Shown here: positions 33,520 through 46,794 of the stretch, piece after piece | How the letters are laid out: each line of letters begins with the position of its first letter | Numbering within the stretch: position 1 is the first letter of the stretch | DNA from: Tribonema minus | Taxonomy: Eukaryota > Sar > Xanthophyceae > Tribonematales > Tribonemataceae | Assembly: GCA_017506865.1 (NCBI GenBank) | Contig: JAFCMP010000530.1 | Location: 372,001 to 436,000 of the forward strand | Length of the DNA stretch: 64,000 bases | Reading direction: 5' to 3' | Position numbers and translations under genes: made by a program | The notes under the pieces: model-generated | Seen by the model: only the letters and a program-made list of their open reading frames with translations | What the model was told of the DNA's origin: nothing | The model's database searches: none

Positions 33520-36500
33520 ATGCATATGCCAAACTCATTTGCAACGCTCCTCGAGGTCTTGGGACAGCAGCACGCTGGGGATGAAAGTCAGGCGCCTGGT
33601 GAGCGGTCATCGCTGTTTCAAGACGACCGCTTCAACATGGCAGCACCGCATCTGCCGATGATTACGGCCGCCGGCGAGCATGCACCAACGGCGACTTCCG
33701 CAGCAGAACTACAACATCAACTTGCTGATGGCGCGAAGCCGCCAACACCGACACATGATTCACAGAGCGACGCCAACCAGGGCAGAAAACGCGTCTTGTT
33801 CGATGCCGACGGCGAGGGTGGCGAAGGCGCTCCCACGACGGCGCCCCCGCTCCGTGACCCGCGCGCTGATGATGGCGGCGGTAACGACGCCAACACCGAC
33901 TTCAACTGTCACAGGCCCTCCAAAAGCCCGCGTCTAACTCCTTCGGTTGACGTCTTTGCCACGATGTCATCGCCGCTGATGCTACATCCGCTGACACCGG
34001 ACTCATACCCACTAACAGTGGCGGCGGCGGCGGCGGCGGCAGCGGGCGCGGCGCCTCCCGCGTCGATGCACATCGACGCTGCCCTGCTGCAGCTGGCAGG
34101 CGGCGGAGGCAGGGGCGGCTGTGACAGCGGCGGCGGCTGCGGCGCTGCAGCCAGGGCGACCTCAACGGCGCTGGCGCTGACTTTCACGCCGCCGCCGTCG
34201 CCGCTGCGCTTTGCGCTGGCGGCGGCGGGGGTGCACGACCCCGGCGCCGGCCACGATTCTGGTGCAGAGGATCTGCACATGATGGATCTGCAGCTGCCGG
34301 GGGCAGCGGAGGGGCTGGGCGAGGGAGGGGAGCATGAACATGCAGGCAAGTGCTGAAGCGCTTGTGCTCACTGCTGTAGGCACGCGTCGCGCACTCCACA
34401 GCTGAAGCCAACAGTTAGGGGGACGCTGGCTTGCATCTTCCGATGATGCACGTTCTGAGCCGATATTGACATAAGCCTTTTCATCATGCGCCTGGTAAGT
34501 GACATCGGGCGCGGCGCGCTCGCTGTCGAGTACGGCTGCTTCATCGGCTGACGTCCGCATCAGCCGCGCTCATCGCAGATGGCGCGTGCTGCCGCCGCCG
34601 AGCACTGGCATGGCGCTTGCGCACCATGCTCCGCGCCCGTCAACTGGGGCACTCCGCGACTTCTCTCCCTCTGGCCGGTGCCACAACGTCGGGTTCAACA
34701 GCGCCCGCAGGCCCATCTCACTCGCGAGTGTGCCCTGTTCTGTGCGCGCGTGCGCAGACGGCAGCAGCGGCGGCGCCGTCGCGCCGCCCCGCATGCGCTC
34801 CGATGACGAGACGCGCGCCGCCATGCGCAGCCTCATGGAGTCGCCGCAGCTGCGGCCGGTGCCGCCGCTGCCGTCGCCGAACGCGGCGGCGGCGGCAGCG
34901 GCGGCGGAACGCGACGGCGTCCTGCATCGCCACGACAGCGGCGCGCGCCAACACCGCGCGTCCAGCAGCGTCGAGCGCCGCGGCGGCAGCGGCCGTGTCG
35001 GCCATGCTGCTAGCCACCGCGGCGGCGGCAGCAGCAGCGGCAGCGAGCCTGGCAGCCCCACGAGCTCCAGCGCGAGCAGCGCGGGCAGCCCGCCGCCGCG
35101 GACGGCGGCGGCGGCGGCGGCGACGGGCGGCAGCGGCGGCACCTCGCACCGCCCCGTGGTGCTGGAGAGCCAGCGGCGGCCGCACTCGGGGTCAGGTGCG
35201 TTTGGCGTGCGGTGAATTGCGGCAGAAGCCATTTCTCTCTCAGATTGTTCAGGCAGCTGTGGTGTGCGTAGCGCGTGCGGCACGGGACTTGGGTGCGTGA
35301 GCACGTTCGCATGCTCGGTCCGCTTGTGCTGCGCGCCACTCGTGTCTGCACGCTTGTGTGTGTGTGTGTGTGTGAGCACGCGCATTAAGCTGGCAGTCAA
35401 GAGTGGCCTGTCAGCAATCGCGCTTCGCCTGCGGCCATGGCCTCCCGAGCGCAGCGCCAGAAAGCCTGCTCTGCGGTGCCGCCGCGCATGCGAGGGTGCC
35501 ATGCGCTAGCCGCCGCTGCCGCCGCAGTTGCTGCTGCCGCCGTAGCTGCGGCGGCAGCAGCGATGGCAGGGCGAGGTGCGCTGCGTACCGCGTGCTGGAC
35601 AACGGTTTTTGCGTGCGCGCGTCTGCTTGCCGCGACGTCGGCGCCCCTGCCGCTGCCGCAGCCACTGCCCGCTCGTCTGCCTCTTCATGCTTAGCTCCCA
35701 GCACACCTGTGCTGCTGCGTTGCGCCCCATGCAGGTCACTGGAGCGTCCCCGCTCAGCCCTTCAGCGGCCTCGACACGCCGTGCGGACCCAACCACCAGG
35801 TACGTTGCCCCGCGCCCTCTGTTGCCGTCCGCGCGCTGCGTCGTAAGCAGCGGCAGAGCACTGCTGCTGGCCGATGCGCCGCGCTGGTGTGCGCACTCGT
35901 GTGTGCGTGCGTGCGTGGTGTGTGCGCGCGCGCGCGTGTGTTTATGTGTTTGTATTCTTGCGCCTTTGGTGCTTGTGCCAGCCATGCGGGGAGCGCGAGC
36001 AGCTGACGAGCAGGCGCAGATGCTGCGGTGCCGCCTGCCTTGACTCTGTACGCGATAGCCAGCCTCACGGGCCGCGATGTCCAATCCCTCTGCGACCGAA
36101 AAATTATCCATTTGTAGGGATGCATACGGGACACGGCCCAGCGCCATCAGTCGCCAGCGCACGTGCGCATGCCTGTGCGTGATGATGCGCGTGCGACCTG
36201 CCGCAACGATCTGCGCGGCGGTCCTGCGCAGCCGCTGCGCTGCTGCCTTGCGGTCCCCTGCGCCGCCCCCGCCGCGCCCCCAGCAGCAGCGCGGAGGCTG
36301 CGCGATCGAGAGCGGAGCGCTGCCGCCCGGTAGCATTTGCGTGCCCTCTACGACGCGCGCTGCCCGCGCCACTGACTTCACTTGTACGTGGTGCTGTTCT
36401 CGCCCTCTGCTGCTGCCGCCGCCGCCGCGGCGCCGCAGGCGGACATACCGGAGCTGCAGAGCCGCGAGGGGATGGAGCGCGCGCTGCCCGCGCGCCCGCC

Positions 36501-38768
36501 GCCGCTGCTGCTGTGGCGTCCGGACCAGGTCAGTGACGGAGGTAGCAGTAGTGCACAGAGAGCGCGCTCGCCGGCGTGCGCGCAGCAGCAGCGCTCTCGT
36601 GCTTGATCCTCAGCTTGCACGCGATGACGGCGGGGGCGCTCAACGCGGCGAGCAGCGGCCACGAGCGGCGGTCTGCCCCGCCAGTCCCTTGCGCCTCGGG
36701 ACCTTGAGCTGCTGGAAGATGCTCTGAGCTGTGCGCGACGCCAGACAGTGCAGCTTGACAGCGCTGCCCCCCCCCCCCCCCCCCCCCCCCCCGCCGCCCC
36801 GTCTCCCCCACCGCTCAACCCCCCTGCGCACCGCACACGCGCGCCGCCACAGGCGACGGAGCTGGAGCTGGACGCCGCCGGCGGCGCGGGCGTCCGGGAC
36901 TGGGGCGGCACCGCGCTGCTGGAGCGGCGCCTGCTGGCGCTGGCGGCGGTGGCGCGCCGCGCGCGCGCGGAGGGGCGCCACGCCTTGATCGCCGTGGTGC
37001 GCAGCGCTACGCAGGGGGACGCGGCGGCGGCGGAGGCAACGGCGGCGGCGCCGCAGCAGGGGACGGGGCTGGCGGCGCTGGGCGCTGCCGGAGCGCTGCT
37101 GCAGCGCGAAGACGACACGTATGAGCAGCAGGTGGGTCGCGCAGCGCTGCGCACTGTGGGCTGCCGCGGCAGCACGGCCGCAGGGCGAGGGCGGCGGCGG
37201 CGCGCGCTGTTGCGCTGACGCGGGTGCTGCATGACTGGCCCCCTGAGCATCCCTGCTTGTTGCCTCCGCCGGCGCTCACCATGGAGGCCACAACGAACAT
37301 CGCCTGTACTTCAGAACTTGGGTTAAGTTAGGTTAATGCTGCGCACGCTCGCTGTGTTCTGTGCCCTGGTCTCCACCAGCGGCCGGTAGCAGGCCCGGGA
37401 CCCAGTGCTCGGCAGAAGTGCCACGGGCTCGTCGTCATCAGTAGAATGCACTCTCGCCCCCCGAAGCTGCCAGCAACCTGATGCTGCCGCTGGCTCCTGG
37501 CGAGGTCTCCCGCACCCGCAGCGCCGCCACCAGATCTGACTGCGCGCTGCTGCCGTTCCTCCATGACCGCCGCGCCTGCTGCGCCTGACGCTGCGCCGCT
37601 GCCGCCGCTGCGCGCCCCCGTGTCGCATGCGCGCAGAGGGCGGAGCTGGAGGCGCTGCGGCGCGAGCTCGTCGCGCAGGAGGCGGCGCTGCAGCCGTGGA
37701 GCGCCGCCGAGGAGGCGGCGTTCGAGCGCGGCATGTACGCGTACAGGCGGAACTTTGGCAAGGTGCGTCTGCGCTGCCGCACAGGGGCGGAGAGCGTGCG
37801 AAGCGCTGATTGTGAGCCGGCGGCGCAGCGTGGCGTGCGCCTGTGCCCAATGACACGGCACTCACACGAGCAGACAATTCTGTAGCACGGCAGGCACGTC
37901 GCGATGCACCGTCGCCGCCCGCTGGCGCGAGCGCTCTGCCGCGGCAGCCGGTGGCGTGCGCGCGTGCGAAGACGTCGTTTGCTGCAGCAGTTCTTGGGAC
38001 CTGGCACGGTGCATGGAGCGCGCCTGCTCCCAAGTGGTGTCCCGAACCACAGCGCTCACATGTACCAGCGCTTGCTGCCGATCTCACCGCGGTGGGCGCT
38101 CGCGCGTGCGCGGCGCGCGAGCGCTGCCCTCGCTCTGCCCCGCGCCGTGCTGCGCGCGCACACGGGCCTGGCGCAATGACACGCGCCGCCAGCAGCGTGC
38201 GTGCGGCGCGCGCCGCGCATTGTCACCTCGCTTCATGATCGCAGACTCATGATTGGCCCCAGCCTGCGCATCGCCACGGCAGGGCAAGTAGGCACCCCAC
38301 TTCCGCCCTCGCCGCTCCCCATGGCTCCCCCACCCCCCATCCCCCAACCCACCCCCCTCGACTCCCCCTCCCCGCGTCCCCGACGGCGCCGCAGATCCGG
38401 CGCGACCTCCTGCCGCACATGAGCCACAAGCAGCTCGTCGCGCACTTCTACTCGCACTGGAAGCCGAGCCCCGGCTACGCGGCGTGGAAGGCGGCGGGGC
38501 GCCAGCTCGCGGGGCGCGCCGTGCGCCTCGAGGCGGGCGAGCGCGGCGCCGCGGCGGCGCGGGGCCGCATCGTCGCGTGCTTCGCGCGCGATGACGAGGA
38601 GTTCGTCTCCATAGAGTGAGTGCGCGCTGCTGCCGCTGCTGCTGGTGCGGCTGCTGCTGATGGTGGTGCGAGCAGCGCGGCGCTGGTGCCGCTGTTGCTG
38701 CTGCACGGCAATGGAGAGTGCGGCCCACTAGAGTCAGTGTGCGCTGCTGCCGCTGTTGTCGCCGCCGC

Positions 38769-38810
<42 letters not shown>

Positions 38811-41134
38811 ACGAAGCACGTAACGATAGGGATTCGGTCTCCATAGAGTGGGTGCGTGCACGAACAGCAGTACGCTGTTCAGACAGGACTCTTTTTGTGT
38901 CAGGGGAAGCATGTCTTTCATGCGTCGCATCGCGTTGGCGGCGGGGGAAGCGGCAAATGTGCAGTGGCGTGCCTTGTGCGCGGTAGACAGCGCAGGGTTT
39001 ATTGTCATGAAGTGAGTGAAGGGCGCCGGTCGTAGAGCGTGTCATTGTTCGTTGCAGATGGGCAAGTATGCTGCCGCTGGTAGCAAGCAAGCCCACCGGC
39101 GATGGCGGCGGCGGGGGGTGGCTGCGCTTTTGGTTGCTGTCTGCCCCACAGCCATGCCCGCAGCAAACTTGTCTCCTCGAGGCCGCTTGCAGAGCATCGA
39201 TGAGATACTGTAGCTGTGCACGTCAGCGCGAGCGAGGCGCTGGCAGCTGGAGGTGCGCGAGCACAACTCAGCGGCGGCCGTGTCGCCGCATGCATTTGCA
39301 TTTGCCGCACGACGACGCAGGTCGTCCCGCAGAGCGGAGGGGTGGCGGCAGCGGCCGTGTTTGGGCTGCCGAAGCGCCGGCGTCGCTCGCAGTTGGCGGG
39401 CGCGAAACGCATCAGGGGCACGCGCGTGGTGTGCAGCGGTGAGAAGGGTCATGCGGCCCGAGGTGGAGCCGCGGCCTCTCTGAGGCATTGTTCGAATCGC
39501 CATCTACACAGCAGCCAAGGCCGCCACGCCATGCACCCCGCCCGTCCTAGACTCTATCTCATTTACTGACTGTCGCTTGCCGCGCCGCGCACTACAGGTT
39601 CGAGAACGGCTCCGTCGACGACATGCCGCGCAGCAGAGCGGAGCTGCTGCTGGCCATGCCGGAACCTGCGCCGCCGCCGCCGCTGCCAGCGCACCACGGC
39701 GGCGGCTCCGCTGCGGCAGCGGCAGCGGCGGCGGCGCACGCGAGCGGCGGCGGCAGCGCGGGCGCGTTCGGCGGCGGCATGCTGCCCACGGCCGCGGCGG
39801 CGGCGGCGGCCGCTGCTGCTGCGGCGGCGGCGCACGAAGCTCACGAGAACGCCTGCGTGGCGCACGCGCAGGTGAGGGGACGCTGCGGTCGCCGTTGAAT
39901 TGCGCAGCGCTCGTTGTGCGATGACGTGCCGCTCAGTGACGATGTGCGTGAGCTTTTGCGCGAGCTCCGTGGCAGTATTGCAGCAGACGAGTGCGCCTAT
40001 GCCCCGGGCGCCCTCCCCACTTTGCGTTGCACATCCACCAGGAGGAGCGCGGCCTACACAGCAGCACGCGTGTCACACGAAATGTATCCGAGTCGCTCGT
40101 CCGTAGGTGAACACCATCGCTCCCATGCGCACTCGTGGTGCGGAGTGCAGGACCGCTTGGCGTGACGCAGCATGAGAGGGAGCAGTGCGCGCTGCCTCCC
40201 CGTGCCTGGCGCCCGCCCGCGCTCCTCGCCATCGTGCGGCCAGCGCCGGCTGGCTGGTGTGTGGCGATGCACCCCGCCTGCGCGCTTCACGACGCGAGCA
40301 GGCGCTTTGTCAGAGCGATTTGACACGCATGCTCCGCAGCAGCAGTGCTCTGCACACATCTCGCGAGGGACACCCGGCGTGCGTGCGGCCTTCGCGACAC
40401 ACTGAATGAACAGCTGGAGCGCCCGCAACGCGCCATCACCAGCGCACTGAACCGACCCCCCCCCCCCCCCCCACCCCACCCCCGCACAGCAATTCATGCC
40501 GCCCCCGCCGCCGACGCCGCACACGCACCAGGAGCACCTGGACATGCTCGCCGCCGCCGGCAGCCCGCTGCGCCCGTCCGCGCTCAGCGACCCGTCGCTG
40601 CTGCCGCCGCTCGTGCTCGACGCGGACGCCATGTCGCCGGACGGCTCCGCCGGCGGCTGGCTGCTGTCGCCGGGCCCGCTGACGCCCATGGCGGCGAGCT
40701 GCGGCGTCATCGGCGAGGGCGGCGGCGGCGGCGGCGGCGATGCGGGCGGCGGCAGCGGCGGCGGCGGCGATGCGGGCGGCGGCGGCGGCGGCGGCAGCGC
40801 TAGCAGAGACGGCTATGCGGGCGGCGGCGGCGACGGCGGTGCTCAGAGAGATGCTGGCGGCGGCGGCAGCGGTGGCGGCAGCGGCGGCGGCGGAGATGGC
40901 GACGAGCAGCGCCACAGAGCTGCCAGCGGCGTCATGAGTGACGGCGGGAGCCATAACTACGGTGCTCATCATGATATGCAAGGCAGCAGCGGCGACATGG
41001 CTGACTGCGGCGGCGGCGCTGCTGCAAGTTGTACAGGCGACAGTGGCGCCGCAGATGGCGGCGCGTCTAGCGGTGCTGGCGATGGCGGCGGCGCTGCGAC
41101 CGCCAGCTGGTTGTCAGAGGATGGACCAGCGTGA
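33520..41134 (+). CDS. ELM2-SANT domain protein, probable histone-deacetylase co-regulator
   Basis: Nine exons join in frame: 33520-34345, 34758-35195, 35735-35799, 36439-36528, 36853-37131, 37637-37762, 38395-38615, 39598-39871 and 40490-41134 (TGA), giving about 987 residues. Exons 3-5 encode an ELM2-type segment (GPNHQADIPELQSREG, then LLLWRPDQATELELD). Exons 6-7 encode a SANT domain (WSAAEEAAFERGMYAYRRNF, then HMSHKQLVAHFYSHWK). ELM2-SANT proteins in animals and plants bind histone deacetylases in chromatin-repressing complexes; that role is inferred here. Flanking regions are low-complexity Ala, Gly, Ser and Pro. Intron 1 appears to use a GC donor (CAG|GCAAGT at 34346). The start could be ATG 33520, 33526 or 33637, and an upstream exon is possible. 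Exons 8-9 are mostly Gly/Ala repeats. Confidence 0.75.
38604..38862 (+). repeat. Repeated 5' splice-site region inside an intron
   Basis: The end of SANT exon 7 and its donor (GTCTCCATAGAGTGAGTGCG at 38606-38625) is partly copied twice within the following intron, near 38729 (TAGAGTCAGTGTGCGCTGCT) and at about 38839-38858 (GTCTCCATAGAGTGGGTGCG). A CTG run of 40 bp (38771-38810) lies between them. Only the first site gives an exon that joins in frame to the next one. Confidence 0.6.
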
Positions 41135-42481
41135 GCGCCTCGCGTTGCGCCATCGCAGCGCGATACGTATTCGACATCGCCACGGCAGCGTGGACGCTCT
41201 CCCCGGCATCAGTGTGTTGTCAGCGTCAATGGCGGCGCGCTGAGACAATGCGGCACGCAAAGACAATGGCTGGTTCACCTGATCAATACGGGGGGATTTG
41301 ACCCGTGCTACAAGGCTGTGCTCCTTGGAGGGGCTTCAGGGGGGGCACTGTCGGCTTATGCTGGTTCCTCACTACGCGCTGCAGCTACGATTCGAAGTAC
41401 GTCATGGCAACGCGCCGCAGATGCAAGAGTTGTCGAGTACGTGCCCTGCCATCATGATGGTGCGATGCAACAGCACAGCGCAACACATCCAAGCCGTCAG
41501 TGCGACATGCCAGGCTGTTGCGCCAAACTTTGGACGTGCGCCTAAAGCATACCCGCCCCGACGCATACACACGAGTCATGCCAATGGCCCAGGGGTTTAC
41601 AGCGCTGTGCATGCAGTAAAGCCTGAGGCAAGGACGTACACAGGCCATCATGATATCCTGGCCATCAATGAGCGGAAGCCTGGTCCTGTCCTCGACTACA
41701 GCTGCAATGCATGGCCCACACATGCCCTCACTCTGGCCGCAGTGTTTTGCCTCAAGCCTTGCAGTGTCTCATGTACAATGTCATGTGCTCATTGCGATCG
41801 GGAGAGATGTACCTATGTGATGATCATGTTTTTGATTTGCATCGACACAAATATTAAGCTGAGCTGCATCTTTGTGTGACGCACAGATTTATTTTGGATC
41901 GACAGCCAGAGAATGAGTGACTATCCCCAGGGGTCACATCACTCACTCAGTGACTGCGACCAAACCAGTGACAACGTCAGTGATCAATTGAATCTCGCCG
42001 AAGAACTTGCCCGGGAACTGGTAACCGCAGAGTTGTTGCGAAAAACGGTTTGCTAGGGGGGGCTAAGGGCCTGCCTTCGCTCCACTTTGACTGGCGGCGG
42101 GCGATGCAGCACAGGCACCTGTCATACCTTGCGGAGTTCTCGCTGCACTTGTGCGAAGGGGCGCTCTGTGTTGCACATGCTGCGGTTGATGTTTCTAAAA
42201 ATTCGTCATCGGTTCTGTCTCCGCAGAAGGTTAAACAGCATCATCATAGCTGAGATGGCGAAGCAAGCGGCAGAACAGAGTGTGGTCAAATTTGTACTTG
42301 GGGTACCCCCAAGTTTTGTATGTGCCTCCACCAGAGCTTAATGCGCGACGACAAGGCGCGCGCGCCGGCGCAATAAATACTGTCGTTTGTGCAAACTTCG
42401 CAGGCGCACGAACAACGTCAAGCCTCGCCGTAGAGAGCAGGGACGGAGCGTGAGCTTGGCGCGCTGTTGAAGGTATCACCA
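41135..42481. other. Intergenic stretch, no gene seen
   Basis: Presumed 3' UTR of the ELM2-SANT gene, then sequence of lower GC content with short frames only. A plus-strand frame at 41298-41879 has no recognisable product. The promoter of the membrane-protein gene should lie near 42.3-42.48 kb. Confidence 0.35.
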
Positions 42482-45400
42482 ATGTCCGACGCAGCTACTT
42501 TGATAGCGCAGTCCGGCGGAGTCGTAAGCCGCGAGCGTTCGCCAAGCAACTTGCATCCTTCAGAGGCGCCGTCAGCGCCGCCATCCCGGCATCAAAGCAG
42601 CGCAGCATTGGTACCTCTCAGAGGCCTCAAGGCTGTGAATCATGATTCGTCAAAGGTGAGCCTCCTCTTGCTGGTGTCGGTTTTACTCATCCACTTCTCT
42701 CAATCGCTGCCGAATTCTGGATTGTTCTGCATCAAGGCATGGCGATCTTGCCGCCATCACCTTGCCGGGTCGTCGGCATTCGTTCGCGCGTCGCCACCCA
42801 GCATAACGTTCTCCATTATCCAAGTGCAACCGCCTGCTAATCAGTGTTGATTGACTGAAACAGCCGTCTCATTGGCGCGGCGAGTTGTGGTTTGCCAACT
42901 GGGTGGCCCTGTTGCTCACCCCTTGCAGCCCCTCAAGGACCTGGAGGCAGGGACGACACCAGACGCAGATAAAGATGAAGCGCGAGATCAAGGCATTCTG
43001 CACAGTCTGCGAGCTGCCATCACAGAACCGTTTCGACTCCAAATCCATTGGGTGCTCTACCTCCTGCTCATCGTCACCCTGGTCCTGGGTGCCGCCAAGT
43101 ACCTGGGCTCGCGCCTGGGGGGCTACGAACCGGATACCATTGCGACCTGGTGGTGGGATGAGCCAGGCGCAGGCGAGGGCCCCATGCGCGCTATCTTCAT
43201 CTTCATGTACGCAGCAGTGATTGCGCTGTCGCTGCTGCCAGTGGTGAGGCTCGTGGGCGGCAGATGGGCTGGCATGCAGGCCGCCATACTGTGGAGCTAC
43301 GGACTGGGGGTGGGGGTGCTGCCGCTGGTCGTGGCTGTGGCAAGCCTTGTCCAGGTGGGGCTCTCATTTTGTGGAACCACTCTATCGCTGAGTGTAGTGT
43401 GTGCTGGCGTATAGGTGCATGGCGCCCTCGCGTTGTAAAAGAAGCAAGCATCAACGTGCAGTCTGCAGGCTGATGTTATGCAGGTTGTATAGACGGCGTA
43501 TTCTTGGTTGTCAATGCTTAGTTGTGGCAGCTTCTGTTCTCAGTTTATCCCCAACACTGTTCGAGCCAGTACCCGCTCTAGCAGCTGATCAGCTGCAACA
43601 GAAACCTTGAACATCACCAAAACAGAGGCACACAATGAGCCCCACCGAACCATTGAGTTCTGTGGGCTCCGCTCTAGAGAATGTGTCCGCAATGCGGCCG
43701 CACCGCCCTTGCCAATGCGCTTGGCGCCCTGCACACGCGCGCACAACCCCCACAACAGTCGTTGATCCTTCACCGCCAGTGCTGACGCACCCAATGCCAG
43801 CGCGTGCGCGCGTCCCGCATTGCCTACCGCACAGCAGTAAACCCCCCCGCCCCCCTGCCACTACTGCTACCTACCCCTACGCAGCGCGCGCACGAGGTCG
43901 CCGCGCCCGCCGACCAGGGCGGCGACGGCCCGCACTACATCGCCGGCAGCACCGCGCGCCAGAACGCGCAGATCGCCGCCATGGTCGTGGCGGCGGCGTG
44001 CGGCGCGGCGATGCTCATCGCGGGCGCCTTCAGCATGGCGTGCGCGTGGCGGTTCGCGGCGGCCACGGAGGTGACACTGCGCGGGCGCGGCAGCGGCAGC
44101 GGCGGCGCGCCGCTGCTCGGCGCGCTGCGCGCGGCGCCGCTGATGCTCGCTGTGAGCGCGTACGGCGCCGCGCAGCTCGCGGTGACGGCGAGCGAGGACT
44201 GGGAGCAGCGGGTACGACATGACAGCGCTCGCCCGCTTGTGCATGTGCATGCGTACACGTGGTCAGCCGACTTCAACGGCAGCACCGCTCACCTTGATGG
44301 CAACCGCAAACCCCTGCAGCAACTTGTCGTGTGTGCGTGCTTGGGACGCAGAGTCTTTTTGCGCGCGATGCCGTTGTGTTGGCGCAGCAGCGGCGGCGAT
44401 GGCGGTGCTGGCGGCAGGCACGCGCTCGACATGCACCTCTGCGGCGTCGCAATGTCGCGCTACAATGGTGGTCTCGGCCGGCGCCTCAGCATGTTGTGTG
44501 GCTGGACGTGCCTGGCGGCGGCTGCTGATCGCAGCTGCACTGCTGCAGCTGCAGTTCTCAGTGCTCTCTCACCGCCGCTGTTGTGCTGCACCACCACTCC
44601 TGCTCTGTGCGTGCTTGTACCTTACAAAATAACTCGATTGCCATCAGCAATCCATGCAGCGAAGACCAGTCTTTAGACTGTCTCAGAGAGCTGCCCGGTG
44701 CACTTCAGGTGCAACCGTGAGCAGGCCTTGTTGGCTGCCCGTCAGCGGCAGTACATGGAACCACCTGAACCAGTCCTGTTGATTGTCCTCAAGCAGCAAT
44801 GTGACACACGACCTAAGTCCTGTGGCGCCCGCTCACATACATTCCCCATACACACGAGCGCACTGTGGCAGACTTCGCATGCGTCAGCGCGCCGCCCCTG
44901 CGCAATTGTGCTGCCCACGACGCGCTGCCCACGCCTCAACCCCAATCCCAACATCTAACCCTGCTTGGCGCCTTTACCGGTCCCGCACAGCTCATACCCC
45001 CCCCCCCCCCCCCCCCTCCCCCCTTGCGCACGCGCAGCAACTCTTCTTCTTCACGGCGCTGGCGGCCTTCCTGCTGGAGCTCGCGCAGGCGCTGCTGTGG
45101 GACGCCGGCGGTGGCGCGCTCGTCGCGGACGTTGCGCCGCGCGACCTGCCGCACGCGGTCGCCGCCGCCGCCGCCGCGCGCCGCCCGTGCGAGCTGCGCG
45201 TCGCCGCGACGGAGGCGGCGCTCGGCAACATCAAGTTCCACGGGCGCTTCGCCGTCATCGTCGCGCACGTGTACGTCGCGCTCAGCATCGCGTCCGGGCT
45301 CGCGGGCGGCGGCGTCGCGGCGTGCGTGTACGCCGTGCTCGCGCTGCTCGCCGCGTGCGGCGCCGCCGTCGCGTTCGTGCAGGCGTGGGCAGGCGCCGTG

Positions 45401-46050
45401 TACCGCAGGTGCGTGCCACGACAGCCTCAGAGTTGAAGAACCACCTTGGCATGCAGTTGACATGCAGCATGTTGCCACGCTTGCGTCCCCAGTCCCACCC
45501 GTGAATCGAGGGCCGCAGTCCTCTCCGACTCTTCTTCATAGCTCACCGCTGCCCGCCGCGCCGCTGCGCCCGCTTGCCGCCGCCCGCTTGCCGCAGGGGC
45601 GACTTCAAGCAGCAGCACCAGCTGTTCATCGCCGCCAGCACCCCGCCGCAGTACCTGACGCACGGCACGTACAAGCTCGAGTACTCGGACTTTGCGTTCG
45701 CCGCGGGGCCGACGCCGCCGGCGCCGGCGGTGGCCCCTGCGGCGGCGGCGGCGGCAGCAGCGCCCGTCGGCGCCGGCGACGGCGGCGACGTGCTCACGGA
45801 GCTTGTCCTCATCCGCGAGCCGTCGCAGCTCGCGCCGCTGCCGCTGACCAAGGCGCGCTCCGGCCTCGACGCATTCGACTCGCCGACGGCGGAGACGACG
45901 CCCGCCGAGTTCCTGTGGATAGAGGACTCGGAGTACGACGCCAAGCACAAGGCGCCGCGCAAGCGCACGCTGCTGAAGCGCCTGTCCCTCGGCGACTCGG
46001 AGACGGAGGACCGCCTGCCGCACGTCGTGCTGCCGCTCGACTCCGTGTAG
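42482..46050 (+). CDS. Polytopic membrane protein of unknown family
   Basis: Five exons join in frame: 42482-42655, 42929-43354, 43885-44211, 45038-45408 and 45597-46050 (TAG), giving 583 residues with phases 0, 0, 0 and 2. The first ~75 residues are polar. Exon 2 has three hydrophobic segments (VLYLLLIVTLVLGAAKYLG, FIFMYAAVIALSLLPVVRLV, GLGVGVLPLVVAVASLV). Exon 3 has two (MVVAAACGAAMLIAGAFSMA and a weaker one). Exon 4 has at least three. About eight membrane spans are therefore likely. Exon 5 is a cytosolic-type tail with acidic and basic clusters and an Ala/Pro-rich linker. I do not recognise the family; a channel, transporter or receptor cannot be told apart from sequence inspection. Confidence 0.7.
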
Positions 46051-46756
46051 GGGGGGCGCGAAGCGGCGGCGGCGGCGCCGGCCGCTGCGAATGGCAGCAG
46101 CGGCGGCGGCGGCGATGGCGACAGTGGCGACGCAGGGCGCGTCGTCGAGCAGACACGTCCGCAGCAGCGCTGAGGAGGCGACTCCCCGCGCAGCGCAGCA
46201 TGTTTTAATACTCGCTCACGTCCACAAGTCCGAGTCGTGCACGGCGACTTGGGGGGCGCGGAGGGCCGGGCGCACCACGGCCGTGCCGCCGCGCTAGGCG
46301 TAGAGCGATTGTGCAAGTAAAGTAGCCCTATGAGGAAAGAGGAAGTAGTGGCGCGCAGCTGTGCGCCTGCTAGTACGGTCATATTTCTGCATGAGGTGAA
46401 CCCCCCCCCCCCCTCGCACCCCTGTTGCCCCTGTGCTTAACTCTCCATTGTTGGTTGGTCCACGCGCTTCGCGAGCGCTGATCTTTGTAGGGTAGTAGTA
46501 GTGCCCATGGGCTGGCTTCAAGATGCGCTTTCAAAGTTTTGAAATCGTTGCTACTGCGACCTGCACCGTCATCCTGTCCCCGAGCACCATTTTCGATTGA
46601 GTATAGTGCAGCGGTAGTTGGTGCGGCACTCTGTCCGTTTACGCCACGTCACCCCCCCCGTATTGCCTCAAAGAAGCTGACGGCATGAGGAGAGTATAGT
46701 ATGCGTTGTTGCCGCTTAATATGCATTGTTGCAGCTGCTACATGTCGTGCGCCAGG

Positions 46757-46794
<38 letters not shown>

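Noticed and set aside
34570..35502. Minus-strand frame of 310 codons opposite the ELM2-SANT gene
   Set aside because: It lies antisense to a Ser/Gly/Ala-rich exon whose phases fit the plus-strand gene. The minus product is low complexity with no motif.
38771..38810. CTG runs (also 46761-46794 and 27173-27199) as CRISPR-like or coding repeats
   Set aside because: They are plain trinucleotide runs in intronic or intergenic DNA. No repeat-spacer structure exists anywhere in the window.
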